DNA of 64,000 bases, from the NCBI RefSeq assembly GCF_003254395.2, contig NC_037648.1, forward strand, positions 7,870,135 through 7,934,134, written 5' to 3'. Position 1 is the first letter of the stretch; each line of letters begins with the position of its first letter. The notes under the pieces are model-generated. The model was given only the letters and a program-made list of their open reading frames with translations, had not been told where the DNA came from and searched no databases. Shown here one piece after another: positions 40,181 to 53,308 of this stretch. This DNA is from Apis mellifera (taxonomy: Eukaryota; Arthropoda; Insecta; Hymenoptera; Apidae). A program made the position numbers and the translations under genes.

Positions 40181-40415
40181 ATGACTCACCGTACCGAAGT
40201 GAGCCAGGTGAGTGACTGGCTGGCTGAAAAATTTCGCTTTCCTAGCCACGGGGGTACAGATGCTGGTCTATAAAAAAAGATCTCCACCCCAGGCACGGGT
40301 GCCCTCGGAATAAAAAAAAAAAATGCTCCCCCCTCAGGAAAACCCTTGTATAAAAACCGAAGGGGGTCACTCACCTACCCAACCTGGGTAGCGAGGGGAC
40401 CGAGATGTTCACAAA
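40181..40415. other. Isolated GC island with splice-donor-like sites
   Basis: A GC-rich island in AT-rich DNA. It holds donor-like sequences CAG|GTGAGTG on plus (exon end 40,207), ACG|GTGAGTC on minus (exon end 40,190) and TAG|GTGAGTG on minus (exon end 40,375). Also seen are a perfect hairpin CTACCCA-ACC-TGGGTAG (about 40,375-40,391) and GGCAC-GG-GTGCC near 40,293. No matching acceptor or frame gives a convincing exon. Confidence 0.35.
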
Positions 40416-43400
40416 ATTTTTCGAACTACACGTATCGTATCCTAGGTACCAGTAAAATAATTTAATAACATGATAAATTTAATCGCGTGGATTTTTGTTA
40501 TAACGAAATATAATAATATGCACGTATATTTTTACTATGATTACGATGATTAATTGCTAATTCTTATAAAAGAAACCTTTTAATTGTGAGAATAAATTAG
40601 AGAAGATAATAAAATTATAATTACTTTGTTTTAGAAGATTTTTTCCAATCATCTTTATTTAATATAGTTTGTAATATTTCAAAATATTCTCTGCTAAAAA
40701 AAGTTTTTTATATCCTTCGTAGATCTCTTTTAATTCAAATCGACATTATAATTAATAAAAATAAAAACCTCATCCTTGAAGATTTCAATTACAATACCTT
40801 TCATGAAATACAATCGATTTATCGAAGAAAAAAAAATTTTCATAAGATTATATCAATTTATTAAATTTATCAAAAAATCGAAAGCACGAGGATGTCTAAT
40901 TATCATTAAACGTCTCAAAAACGTAACAAGCCATCAATAAATCAATTAAATAATATTTACGTCACGATTAATCGAGATATGCTTTGTCTCCAAACGCAAT
41001 CGGCACGATAAAGAATTTTTTTTTTTCGACCGTGGGCCCTAGTTTCCTGCCTCCCTTTCTGATGATCGAGGGGGTAAAAATGGTACCCCGAGAAGCGCGT
41101 GGCCCAGATTTTTTTTCTTTTTTTTTTTCATTCTCACGTCGCTACCCCCACTGAATTTACGAGCCGTTGGGTGGTTTCACGGAACCCCGCGTTCCCGGTC
41201 ATCAAACACTCGTTATTCCTGTCCATCCGGGATTACCGGATTTTCAGGATTTTTTTCTCCACGAAAACGTTCTATATCCGAGTGTATCACGATAGGATTA
41301 CACGCCAGAAAATGACCAGTATTCGTATAATCTTGGAGGAAAAAAATTAGTGGCTCTGGTAATCGCACTCGAAAGAGATCGTCCATTATCGATATTCCCC
41401 CTTATTTCGCAAAACGAAATGGAGAAGATTTTTTTTTTTTTTTCGTTTATTAATTAGTTGCGTTGCGATATTGGATTTAATGAGAAGTTTTTTGATTTCT
41501 TTTCTTTAAAATAATTTTGCATACGATTGGAAACTTTCAATTTAGATATTATTTTCGAGATATTTGCGTCGTTTCGAAACGTTTCGCACGAATTATTAAT
41601 TATTTAAGAAAACTGAGAAACAGATCTTTGATAGAAAAATTTTCAACGCGAAATTTCGTAAATTGAAATTGGATCGTTTAATTGTTTATTTTCATTTGGA
41701 TTCAATTGGATATTTTACACGTATCTATTATATCTTTTTATTTCTAACAACGTGATGAAATTATTTTAATGAAAAATAATTTACTTCTCCAATTTTTATT
41801 TTTTCCTAATTCCTATTTGTAATCTTAATTTTTGTACAAAAGTAATAATTCTTTTTGTAATAAATCTATTATGAAATAATAAGATATATTTAAAAAAAAA
41901 TCCTATTATCCGATTGAAAATTATCGAAATAATAGACACTTATTTCACGACAGATGTTTAAAGAAGAAATTTTTATTCCTTTCATTTACGTTGTAAAAGG
42001 AAACGGAGAGATGGGAAGAATTTTTCAAATTCCCTTTTATCTGCACCTTTATAGAGTATGCAAGAGTCACATTTCCACCGTTTTGTAAAAGAGGAGACCC
42101 TTTGAAAGAAAACGATCGGCTCGATGAGCTGTTCGTGCGTGGAACGGTTGTGCGCGCAGCCGATCGGTTTCGGGAAATTTTTTTTTGCGAAAATAACGGT
42201 GCTCCATCGACAGAGGAAAGAGTGTGAAAAAAATGGGAAACATCTGTCGGTCCTCGATGCCTATCGAACGGTTCGTCCTATTCCGTTGAATACCAATATT
42301 CTTGCCCATAAAGAAATCGGGAGAACAATAGTGAAACCAAGTCGCTTAAAATATTGAAACTGTCCATTTCGCCATATTCCTTATCAAAATATTTATAAAG
42401 AAGGATATTTATTAAAAAAATTTTCGCTATTTTTATATTACAAAATTTGAAAAATACGTATAGAAAATGCACGCACGCGGATTACCACGATTCTGTAATT
42501 TGATTAAACGTAACTTTTCTACAAATATCGTTCAATAAACAAACATTATTCAAATATACTAGATTATCTTTCTATTATTCCGAATGAATTATTATTCGCA
42601 TAAAAATCACAACGTGAAATAAACATCTTACCAAGGATATGAATAAATTGGATAAAACTCTTGAGAGAGTACGTCGAGAATTATTCATTATTCATAGTTG
42701 AACAAGCAAGTTGACAGTAAAAATAAACTCTTGGACACTTACTCTCGAACGTAATATCGATTTGTAAGAAATACTATTGAGAATAATTCTTTATAATTTC
42801 AGCCTCAAATGCAGCCTTAAAAAATAAACTCTCGAAAATTTCTTACGATAAAGCGATAATCTTATGATAATCCCAATCATTTATCGATAGCGATGTATAT
42901 CGGGCACAATACTATCTCTACGTGGAAATGTACAATTTCCATGATCGAAACGAGTCAGCAGCGTGTGAAAAAAAGGAGGAAAAAACTATTAGTTCCGGTC
43001 TGCGAGGGAGAAGGGTGTTTTTTTATGCGCGGGGGTGAAGAGTCTCGAAAGAGAGAAAGAGAGAGAATATGTGTGTGTGTGTGTGTGTGTGTATGGAACT
43101 CCCTCCCAAGGTTTCACCCTCGAAGGACCTCGCGTTGCTCCTTCCACGCTCATTTCATAAATTCTAATTTATCGTCCGCAGAAAATTGGATCCGACTAAT
43201 CCCGACGATCGATGCCCGGCTACGTCCACGTATCCAGGACCAAGTACGTCGACGCGAATGATGCACGATTGTATCGAGCCACCTGAATGGAACGAGACGC
43301 TCGATTGTTTCACGTCATGATTAATTTTCTAATAGAATTAGAAACGATTCGACTCGAGAGTTGGATTCGAGATCCAAGATATCTTTAAATGATCGATATC

Positions 43401-46130
43401 TTTATTCTATATTAATATTGTATGCATTTTTAAAGAAATTTTGAATTTTTAATAATGATATATTTAATAGATAGATCGTACGTTCTTAATGAGAGAAAGA
43501 ATTATTATGGAATTTCATTTTCAGATACCAGAGATTATCTGGTTATTTGTCTTATTAAAATATTATTGTAATCAAATCTTACATGCCAAATTAATATATG
43601 CGTCTTAATTTCATTTGTGAATCTGGATGAGATCTATTAATTTAGAAAAGATAATATTTCTTTTGATTTTAGAAAATATTCTAAATGTCCATATAAGATA
43701 TCAACAGACTAGAAATTATTGCTATACATCTAATTAATTGATTGTAAACTACGTACGACAATCTATTACTTCTTAAAATCAATCTTCTTAAAAATTTATA
43801 TTCATAAGACGTTATTAAAAAAACAAATAATAAAGTAATCTTCTTTTAATCATTAAGCTTGAAAATCCCAAATACAAACATTTTCTTCAATTTTCGAAAC
43901 ATTCCTCTCGATTCATCTTCCCTTCAAAATCAACAACACCTCACGCAAACAACGCATAAAAAATCGCGATTTTCGGTTCATTAATTCCTCTTACTCAACA
44001 ACTGGAACCAGCGAAACGATATCTAAAATCAAAGCTATACCCGTGGACAATAAATTAAAACCGACCACTCCATTAAATATCATAATTCACGCCCTAATTA
44101 TCTCGTTTGAAATATAGAAACCCTTTCGTATATCGCATCAGCGTGACAAGATTGAAGATATTTAACGCGTGTCCTTCGATTAGCAATTCCCCCTCCCTCC
44201 TCCCCCTTTCTTCCCGCATCTATCAACGTTTTTTCATTATTTTTTTTTTCTCTCATGCCGAGAAACAGCCGCCTGTTTTTCTGCGCCGGCCAATTTTCGG
44301 GTGTGCAAACACGGTCCATTGTCGTGGCGCACGCGCCCTTACCTCCATCTCTCCCCCTCTCTCTCTTTCTCTCCCCAAATGGATAACTCGCGCAATCCCT
44401 TTCTCTCCCTCTCTCTCTCTCTCTCTTCCTCCCTCGAGCCACCCCGTTCAAAAGCTTACTCTCTCGATCCTGCTCGCTCACCGAGCGGATTTAAATATGC
44501 AAAACGACTTTTTTCTTCGCCACCGCGGCTCCTTCCCTTGTTTGGTCCACCGCGCCCACATAATTACCGGGTGGCAGGAAAATAACGGGCAAAAAACGAT
44601 AGACGAGAAGCGGTCGGGCGAGGTACAGGAGCAGGAAAGGAAAGAAAAAAACTGGAAGAGAAAAAAAGGCGATATCGCAATTAGACTGGTTACAGGGGTG
44701 CAACTGCTATCCCACAGCGTGGCGAAAGGGGTGGTGTGCCGCCACTGTAAACTTCGCATTATGCTCGTGCGTCACTATGATTGTGGGGGTTAATAGATAG
44801 ATACTCGATGTCTACTACGTTTTTTTTTTCTTTTTTTTTTTTTCAACCCGTGAATGGAATGCGTTGACATTTTTGTCAGGTATTGGATCATTTCTTATTT
44901 AAGTGCGAACTTAAAAATTTATGGAAGGTAATGATCTTTGTTAAAAATTATTTTCACAGAATGATTTCAGAATTTTGTAATTTCTATGAATGGATGAAGT
45001 TTTCGTTCGAATAATATTATGTTGGTTTGTTAATGTATGAAGAAATATAAAGAAATAAAATAAAATATCGGAATTAAAGAAGTTTATCCACTTTATTCAT
45101 TGATATTAGAAATGTTATTAATATTTATTTATTAAAATATTCTTATCTTTATCTTATCGTTTGGTTTATTATATATCATTGATTCGATATTACGAGTCGA
45201 AGGATTAAAAGAAAAGAAACTGCTGAATAGCGTTTTTGATATCCTCTTCTTTCCCAAATCCTTTTGTATAAGGAAATTGTCAAGTGAACGGCAAAAAGTA
45301 AAAATTGATTGGAGATAAATCACGAGGATGAGATAGAACTTCGATATCCATTTGATTCAACTTTTGTATGGTGTTTGCTGCGTCTTTCGATTTTTATATT
45401 TTGTTCTTTGAAATATTCTCAATGAAATATAACTATCTAGCTTCGTTTTAAATTTAAATTACAACGAATATAATAAACTTCTAATTGTTATATTGTAATC
45501 GAATCGAAAATAAAAACTTTCAGAATTCAATAATTGTATTGTGTATATTTAACATTTATTATTAATATACACAAAATATTAAATTCAATGAAAATGTTGA
45601 GTCTTATATACGTTTTATATTCAAATTCCGACATATTTGATGATTTTCTTTCATTGAAGAATTATAATCAATTAATAATAAAAAAAAGAGAAAGAAAAGA
45701 CAAAATTATTACTTTGAATCTACAAAATGACATAAATAAACAAATCTACGTTTCAGAATCTCTTTCAAAAGAAGAAATCAAACATGAAAAAGATTTCTCG
45801 TTATGCAAGATCGAATAATCTAATGAATATAATATAAAATCTAATTAATTTTTCGATAGATTCAATTTCAATCTACTTATCTATTTATTAACAACTTATT
45901 AACGCAAAGAATGAAGAACTAGTATGTACCTAATATAGTCTTACAAAAATAATTTTCCATCTATATTTTCTAAATTAAAGATTCTAACCTAAAATGTATT
46001 TTCTTATAATTAGAAATAATAACGAGCATCGTGAGAAAGAAATAAAAGTATTTATCGCTGATAAATATATAACGAAATAAAAATTTAAAACCGCGTAGTA
46101 TTCATTCTCGTGAACTTAAAGCCACGTATT
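40416..46130. other. Mostly AT-rich non-coding stretch
   Basis: Long AT-rich tracts with homopolymer A and T runs, interrupted by GC-mixed patches at 41,020-41,400, 42,050-42,330, 42,890-43,380 and 44,100-44,800. The last carries a spurious 228-codon frame built on CT repeats. No gene is supported. Confidence 0.5.
43070..43092. repeat. TG microsatellite, 11 units
   Basis: An uninterrupted TG run preceded by GA-rich DNA. Confidence 0.9.
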
Positions 46131-47695
46131 TCAACGTTATCACCGGTGATTCATATCCGCCAGGTTCGAGGCTTGCAGAATCGTAAACACACTCGAACAC
46201 GATATTTTTATTAGACCATTAATACGTACCCCTTGCGCGCGATTACTCTCGAGGAAACGCAATTCGTATCGGTAAGACTTTCGAGTGGTCGGCTCGAGGA
46301 TCGGGCCGTGCAAGGAATTAATGTACAGGGTGTGTCGGACGGATTAGTCTCATTATTATTCCTGAGCAACCATGTTGAGGGAAAAAAAAAAAGAAAAGAG
46401 AGAGAGAAGAACGAGGAGAAACCTCGAAAGATTAACGAGCAACGAGCCCTTATGAGCCAACTCGACGCCTTCGAAAATCACAGAGAAGACAGAAATAAAA
46501 AATCACGAAGTAACAACGACAGAAAGGCCAACAGAAGGTGAAACCACTGGAAAAAAAAAAAGATGAATCGCGAAAAGGTACTGGATATCGCAATTAAACA
46601 AGCCGCCAACCCTACAAATTGGGGGTTGAATTTTTTTAGAACCTTCGTCAGGGGTTGCTCGAGCCCTTAAAACATCGTGGACCGATCCTGACAAGGGATG
46701 GAGGGGTAAGCACCGACAGGGGGGTGAACTCGCGGTACGGAAAAAAATCCATAGGGGTCCCTTCCTTTCTCTCTCTCTCTTTCCCTCTCTCCCTCTCTCC
46801 CTCTCTCTCTCTTTCTCTTTGTTGCTTTCACACTTTTAGCTTTGGAGTTGGAAAAAGAAGAAAGAGGTTTGTCGGTGCGGGTAGTGTGAAAGTTGAGGGG
46901 TGGAGGGGTTTAGACGGGGAAGGAAAATTCTGCAAGGGTGGTACTGATGGTGGTGGCGGTCGCGCTAAAGGCAAAACAACAGCCAAGCGACATTCTTGGA
47001 CGCCTTTGAAAACATGGCCGCGCTGGTAAAGTGCTAGAAAGTGCTTTGGTTGGAATTGAATGTCTCGTTTCGAACATGAATGCGATATATGTTAATATTA
47101 TGTAATGTTTTATTCGGGAAATGAAATATAATGTAATGTAATATTTTGATTGGAAAAATTTATCGTTAAATATATATAAAACAATAAATGGATATTTCGA
47201 TTATATATTTAGAGAATAAATATGATCGTATGATAATTTTTTTCCTTCGCGTATTTGAATTTATGTTGAATCTACGTTGTATATCGCACAATGATTGATG
47301 GAGAAATCAACGATACGATCCTTTTAAACGTTTCCATTTAATGGAAATGCACGAAATAAGAATTCGATCGAAAGTGCTTTCATAAAATTGAATTCAAAGA
47401 GATCCTATCGAAAATTATCGAAAATTACAATATGAAAGATAGAAGAATACGTAAGAATATGTCTCCTTCGTGAAATATTTAAACGAGTTATTAATTAATA
47501 ATTTATTTGCGAATTTAGGCTGCATTTATAATGGAAGAAAAAATCTATAAAGAACCAACCGCGCCCATCATATATAATAGACGATCTTCCCTTCTCATCT
47601 ACCTTCTCATCTCATCTCGACGGTTCGTCTAACCTCTACCTCTTCTTTCCTACCCTTCGTCCTCCTTGAGCTTCCACCCACCCAACTCCAACCCA
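46131..47695. other. GC-mixed patches then AT-rich DNA at a compositional boundary
   Basis: The last substantial GC-mixed block (46,130-47,040) contains a CT run at 46,767-46,819, an A run and the palindrome ATCACCGGTGAT at 46,139-46,150. To the right, DNA is AT-rich almost to the window end. A patch at 47,550-47,780 has TATATAATA followed by pyrimidine-rich DNA but no firm promoter. Confidence 0.45.
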
Positions 47696-48699
47696 CTTTC
47701 AATCAATATTTAAAGAATTGCGCCTTAATAACTGCCGTGGCATCGCATAATGGCGGGCTTTGACCTTTTCTGCACCATCTACTGAACAAAAATCTAAGTT
47801 TCTAAGAAGAGTACCCAATGTCAAAATAGGAAATTACCTAATCGACGACCGATAAGAAAAATCTAAAACAGTAACTACTTTTTGTATAATTTGAATGAAT
47901 TTGATATTACAACACACTCTCGATTATAAATTCTAAATTACTATATCAAAATTATAAATAAAATATTGCTAATACATATATATAATAATATATATTCTTT
48001 TCAATAAAATATGTTTTGAAAAAAAAAAATACTCGAATGCGATATCTGATTTCAACGCAAAAATGACTACGAATAATTAACACGAAAAAACCCATTGATA
48101 AAGAAAGCAATAAAGAAAACAATAAATTATTGTGATTATTTTAAATCTTAAAAAAACAAAAAAAATTTAAAATAAGAAACTCAACAAATACATATATATA
48201 TCATGGATAAGAATAGAAGATCAACGCCATCTTTTGATTGCCAAAAACATTTCTTCAAAAATAATTACTTCACATATGAATATTAGATAGAATCTATTCT
48301 ATCTTAAAAATTCGGAAATAAGTTGAACAACAACACAATAAAATTAATCAAAAATTAGCACTACTTAGAATAAACGAATTTGTAAAAATAATATAGATAA
48401 AAAAGACAATTAAGAGAAAAAAAAGAAATAGGTTAAAAACTGAAGAATCAGCATTATCTCTTAGAATGCTTTAAATAAAATAAATATAAACAAAGGAAAG
48501 TAAATAATGATAAAAAAATAAAACAAAAATATAAATTGATTGCTAGAAATCTATTGAATGCATTGATATTTCTTGAAATAAAATAAAGTAAAGAATAAAA
48601 ACTAAATATTAAATAACGCCAACAATTAAATACGAATATAAACAAAAAAAATAAAAAAGAAATTCTAAGAAAAACTAATTCGAGAGGTTACTAAATCTA

Positions 48700-49020
48700 A
48701 AAGCAAAATTGAATTATATCCTAATTAAATACCTTAATTATATATAACTCTACACGAATCACAAACACAAACTTTGTATATGAATCAACATTTTATATTT
48801 TTATCAAAAGAATACTGATAATTACAACCAAAAAAAATAAAATATAACTCATGCAGAATTAGATTTATTTTATTGACCACCACCGTTTTTAACACTACTA
48901 TTTCCATTACTACTACAATGCGTCTATTTGCAAATATACATTTTATTTCAAGCAGTATTCTGATTGACTCTAGTGACTCTGCATTGTACGCGGATACAAA
49001 AATTTGATCACAATAAAATT
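48700..49020. repeat. Older diverged copy of locus modules
   Basis: The left part (48,700-48,960) is a diverged relative of 52,150-52,490, sharing TTATTTTATTGACCA, CATTACTACTA and GCGT(C/G)(T/C)ATTT in the same order. The right part (48,960-49,010) resembles the end of the 4.6-kb modules: CTCTGCATTGTACGCGGATAC here versus CTACCGGCCGCATTGCACGC at about 57,500. On minus, CAATGCAG|AGTCACTAG|AGTCAA recalls the acceptor-like TAG|AGTCAGTG motif of the modules. Confidence 0.55.
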
Positions 49021-49500
49021 ATATTAATAAAGGGAAATGGAAGAGAAAAAGAAGGAAAAATATCGAAGAATATTTAATATCTCTTTCTACCTTCCATTAA
49101 ATAATTGCTTAAGAAAATACTGCTATTCAGAAATGTTAATGAATCCTATGAAGAGTTAATTTGAAAAAACTATGATATAATACAACTATTCGTTATCAAA
49201 AGATTAAAATTATAATTTTTAATAAGATATATCGCGAATTATAAATATTCGAAATTCCTTGCAAAATAATTAAAATTTCGTAGACGAAAAAGAAAAATAG
49301 TATACGATATAAATGAATTACACGAATCTGAAACATAGAAAAAGAAATTATTGTAGTACTTAGCTTGGCATCAGTTTTCAAAAACTAATTTTTCTCAGTT
49401 CAATTCAAATACAATTCTAATCTCTCTATCTTTAATATCTCCGATCTTTATGATAAATTATTAAACAAATAATACAAAATAAAAACCGATGCCAATTACC
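49021..49500. other. AT-rich stretch, nothing recognised
   Basis: AT-rich DNA without repeats or frames of note. Confidence 0.6.
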
Positions 49501-49501
49501 A

Positions 49502-49545
49502 GGTCTCACCGACGAGGAGGTGACTACATCGAGACCCTTATAATT
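49502..49545 (-). ncRNA. Candidate exon 3' end with splice donor, diverged duplicate
   Basis: Read on minus, a GC-rich island ends TCCTCGTCG|GTGAGACC with the last exon base at 49,510. The same island with changes occurs at 51,964-52,000 (CTCCTCGTG|GTGAGACC). Both also contain GGTCTC and its complement GAGACC as an inverted pair around the island. The upstream limit of this exon is not clear, because an A-rich tract lies there. Confidence 0.4.
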
Positions 49546-49549
49546 ATAA

Positions 49550-49850
49550 GTTGTAATGATATAAATTAAAAGTTAAAGCAAATTAAAAGTTAAAAGTTGA
49601 AAAAAAACAAAAATTGAAAGTTGAAATAAATTAAAAATTAAAAAGTAAAAGTAATAGTTAAAAATTAAAAATCGAAGCAAGATAAATATAAAATTTAAAG
49701 AAAATAAAAAATTAAAAAAATCAAATTAATTAGATTAAAATTCAAAGTGAAGTAAAAATTAAATCAAGTTAAAAATATAAAATAAAAAAAAGAAATAAAA
49801 ATTAGATCAAAATAAAAGTAAAATGAGAATAAAGCACGTAAAAGAATAGA
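49550..49850. repeat. A-rich low-complexity tract nearly free of C
   Basis: A degenerate AAATTAAAAGTT-type repeat with strong strand asymmetry: many A, some T and G, very few C. It lies between an exon-like island and another GC island at 49,919-49,975. Confidence 0.75.
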
Positions 49851-49918
49851 TAAAAAAGTATTTTCTACATTATAATATTATAAAAATTCAATCAAAATGT
49901 CTTATAATATTAATGTTA

Positions 49919-49970
49919 CCGTGAGGCGAGCTGATTAAGAAATGGTCGTCCTCTCGCGACTTGCCTCGAT
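49919..49970 (-). ncRNA. GC island with hairpin and donor-like end
   Basis: GAGGCGAG and CTTGCCTC flank the island as an inverted repeat that pairs fully if one G-U pair is allowed. On minus it ends CCTCACG|GTAACATT, a plausible donor. An acceptor was not found, so its status as an exon is uncertain. Confidence 0.28.
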
Positions 49971-50019
49971 ATATATTATATTGTATTACAGAGGAGCGCG
50001 AATCGAAGGTTAACGAAAA

Positions 50020-50720
50020 TATACGGTCTTTATCGATGTTATTAAAATTGATTTTTCGAATATTTGTTAACAATTTATTAATTTTTAGATTTTTCATTAA
50101 TTATAAAATATCAATTTTATTAATTCATGGATTTAATAATTTTTTACGATATTATATACAACAATTAAAATATATTTTTACGAAATAAAGTAAAATTTAC
50201 TTTATAGTAATAATTTTCGATTTGTAACTATGTTAAAAAATTCTAAATATTATTATTTTATGCAAAAAATAATTATAAAAATTATACGTCATTATATATA
50301 TTATATATAGAGTCATGAATAGATTCATAGCAGTCAATAATTTCTTAATTTTTAAATTTTTATTTCACTTTTGGTACAATTTATTACGATAATAAATATA
50401 ACAAATCATATAATGTAAAATTATGATTTGCATTCTATTATTTTTCGATCTTTTGTTGTAGTTAAAAATATTCTAATTCTTATTACGTTAAACAAAAAAT
50501 AATTATAGAATAATTGTAAATAGATTTATAATGACCAAAAACTCTACAATTTTTAGATTTTCATTACAATAATTTACTACAATAAATGTAATAATTAATG
50601 TATATTTACAATTTTGTAATAATCAATAATTTAACAACTTTTCAACTTTTATTATTGATTTATAAATTCATTACAATAATAAATTGATATACTTTTCCAT
50701 ACTAGAAACTACATTTACAC
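50020..50720. repeat. Diverged AT-rich tandem repeat
   Basis: About three loosely similar units of roughly 230 bp share AAAAAATAATTATA(A/G)A, TAATTTTTA(A/G)ATTTT and ACAATTTATTACGATAATAAAT-like segments. Divergence is high, so unit borders are approximate. Confidence 0.45.
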
Positions 50721-50749
50721 TGCTAGAAAATTATAGTTTTCCTTTTCTA

Positions 50750-51110
50750 ATATAATTTTTAATTTATTAATTTATTAATTCATTTATTTCTTTATTTATT
50801 TATTTGTTTCTATAGTTATTTATTTATAGACTAATCCACTTATTTATTTATTAACTTAATTAAATAATTATTGTTATATCATATTTACTTATTTATATTT
50901 TCGTTCGACAATCAGTTTAATTACCGATACATTTATTTTGTAGTTTTTTATTCCTTCATTTAATTTTATTTTTATTTATCTATTCGTTCATTCTATTCTT
51001 ATTTTTTACTTTTTATTATTCATTTCTATAGTTTACTCACTTATTTATGGATTTATTAATACGTTTATTTATTATTTATTATTTATTTAATTTATTTAAT
51101 AATGAATAAC
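50750..51110. repeat. TTTA-rich low-complexity tract
   Basis: Degenerate TTTATTTA repeats dominate this stretch. No gene is seen. Confidence 0.75.
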
Positions 51111-51248
51111 AATAATATAAATTCTAAAAATTTATGGCTAATAATATAATATAATAAAAATTTTAGACATAAAATCCGATAATTATACATCGATACTCGA
51201 TAATTATATATGAAATACGTATGATTAAAGAGCAAATAATAGGACAGT

Positions 51249-51411
51249 AGTGCCATCTGTAGAGTGCCATAGATAATACAAAAGAAAAAGGACAACATAT
51301 AACGAGAAAAAGATAAAGATAATGATAGAATTAAACTGTGGTGCCATCTTCCGAGTATTAGAGAAATCTCTTTCGTAAATTGTCTTGCTAAAAAGATCCA
51401 CTAGATGGCAG
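51249..51411. promoter_or_regulatory. Cluster of GCCATCT motifs including a CTCF-like site
   Basis: Three AGATGGCA-type cores lie within about 160 bases of AT-rich DNA: TGCCATCT at 51,251, TGCCATCT at 51,342 and, inverted, CCACTAGATGGCAG at 51,398-51,411. The last fits the general CTCF consensus CCASYAGRKGGCR at every position. A weaker relative is at 47,771-47,785. An insulator role is inferred only from the motif. Confidence 0.4.
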
Positions 51412-51419
51412 TGAGTCTT

Positions 51420-51960
51420 AATTCTTAACTCTAATCATACAAACTAAATATATCTGTTTTTAATTTCAACATCAGCTCTACGGTTATAACAATGTTCTTT
51501 ATTATCGACTGTACTTATTATTCCTATTACCGATTGTAACATTCGAAAATGACATCTTACGGAATTTTGCATCTCATAATCTGAAATATCGACCTCGAAA
51601 AATACAGAATGTTTTTTACATCCTTTTACCATTTACTATAATCATCTAATTAATTAAAATGACCCACAAAAACTATAGTAAACTCTTAGAAGATATACAT
51701 ATTAATACATATGTTGTGAATTAAAAGAGGAAATAACAGAAAAATCACCGAGATCATACAGATCAAATATATATATATATACGAAATAAATTTCCAAAAA
51801 TTAAAATAAAAGTGAAACCAATAAATACAATAAATCCTAATAACAATGTAAAAAAGTTTGCAATCGCGTGCGCAGCCAATTAGCTCATATTATTTACCAT
51901 AAAATTTATAATTGTATCGCGAATACAATTTTGAATTATACAGTAAATAATAATGATTTC
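51420..51960. other. AT-rich stretch, weak features only
   Basis: A 62-codon minus frame at 51,444-51,632 is somewhat GC-richer than its surroundings but has no recognisable domain. Nothing else is seen. Confidence 0.5.
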
Positions 51961-51971
51961 CCAGGTCTCAC

Positions 51972-52162
51972 CACGAGGAGGTTGCTGCGAATTGGAGACC
52001 CACCCTATCCACGATCCCATCCACCCGCCTTTACGTAAAATTTATTTAACATCAATGATAAACCTTCCTTTTGACGCAGCTTTGCAAAACGTTCAATCTT
52101 TGATCGTTGTGCAAAACAAAAGCAAAAGGAATTTTAAGGAAAACCGACGCGGTAAGCTAAAC
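51972..52162 (-). ncRNA. Candidate internal exon of 191 nt, non-coding
   Basis: On minus, a strong acceptor (TTTAATTTTATTTTCAG|GTTTAGC) opens the segment and a strong donor (CTCCTCGTG|GTGAGACC) closes it. The segment is GC-richer than its flanks. All three minus frames contain stops, so it cannot be an internal coding exon. A diverged copy of the 3' end with its donor is at 49,510, which supports selection on the splice site. Confidence 0.5.
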
Positions 52163-52490
52163 CTGAAAATAAAATTAAATTATATCTTAATTGTATACAT
52201 ACATAACTTTCATACTTGAAATACAAACACATTATTTCAAAGTATATCAATATTTTATATTTTTATGATATAAATGACAATAAATATATAAAATATTGAA
52301 AATTTAAATTCCCCCAAGAAAATAATATTGAAAATTTAAATAAAAAAAAAAAAAAAATAAAATATAATATATTTCATACAGAGTTATACTTATTTTATTG
52401 ACCATCATCATTTTTAACATTATTATTCCCATTACTACTAGCATGCGTGCATTTTCAAATATTCCATTTTAACCATTTCTACAGCAGCGA
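52150..52490. repeat. Diverged duplicate of 48,700-48,960
   Basis: Both segments run from an AATTATAT(C)(C/T)TAATT start through TATCAATATTTTATATTTTTAT-like sequence to TTATTTTATTGACCA, CATTACTACTA and a GCG-containing end. Divergence is substantial and indel-rich. Confidence 0.6.
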
Positions 52491-53000
52491 TTTTACAAGC
52501 CATCATCTTTTCATTCTAAATTTAACTTGATGTAATTCTTTTTTCTATATTCTTAAGAAATATTAAAATTAACACTTAAAATAGTGTTATCTAAACTCAC
52601 CATATTTTTTAGACCCTATTTATTAATTAGTTTAATGTTTATTTTAATATCTGTTAAATATAGGTATCTAAAAATAGTACCTTCCTATCTATAATAATTT
52701 ATTTAGCCTAATTAAAAATCTCAAAAGAAATTTTAATGAAATAAAGAGTTGTACGAAATATGATATGTAATATTCGAATAAAAATATCCTTTATTGGTTT
52801 CATATTGATTTCTGAAACAAAAAAAGAGTACAAAAGATTAATAAAAAATTTTTAAAAATATAAGTACTTTCTAATTAGTTACAGACTATGGTTCCTATTT
52901 AGAAAAACTCTAATTTCTTTCTATTTCTAAAAGAAGATACTATCTACCTATATAAAAATCTAAAATTTTTTTAGGGGCCCCTCCTACAATACTAACAAAA
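52491..53000. other. AT-rich stretch left of the tandem modules
   Basis: AT-rich DNA with a minus acceptor-like TTTTTGTTTCAG|AAATC near 52,815 and the short palindrome AGGGGCCCCT near 52,973. Otherwise nothing is recognised. Confidence 0.5.
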
Positions 53001-53308
53001 ATCCTAACTGATATTCCAAAAATTCTAACGTAATATAAGAAAATAAAAGAGATATTATACAAACTATGATAAGTGATAACGATTTGCTTTCACAATAGTA
53101 TCTGAAACATAAATAATTAGTAAAATTCTATATATTAATTCTATAATTACTTACTGATCTTACTAAGAGATTCAAATGTAACATTTTCTTGAATATATAA
53201 GTGATGATAAGATATTATCCAAGGAATAATATATCTGAAACAAACTTATTAACTTATTTAAAAGATTAATATAATCAAAAAGGAAAAAAGATAAATGATA
53301 CATTACCG

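Noticed and set aside
44107..44793. 228-codon plus frame
   Set aside because: Built on CT repeats and an A-rich segment, with no recognisable family.
51444..51632. 62-codon minus frame in a slightly GC-richer patch
   Set aside because: No start context, domain or splice pair is convincing, and its length is within chance expectation.
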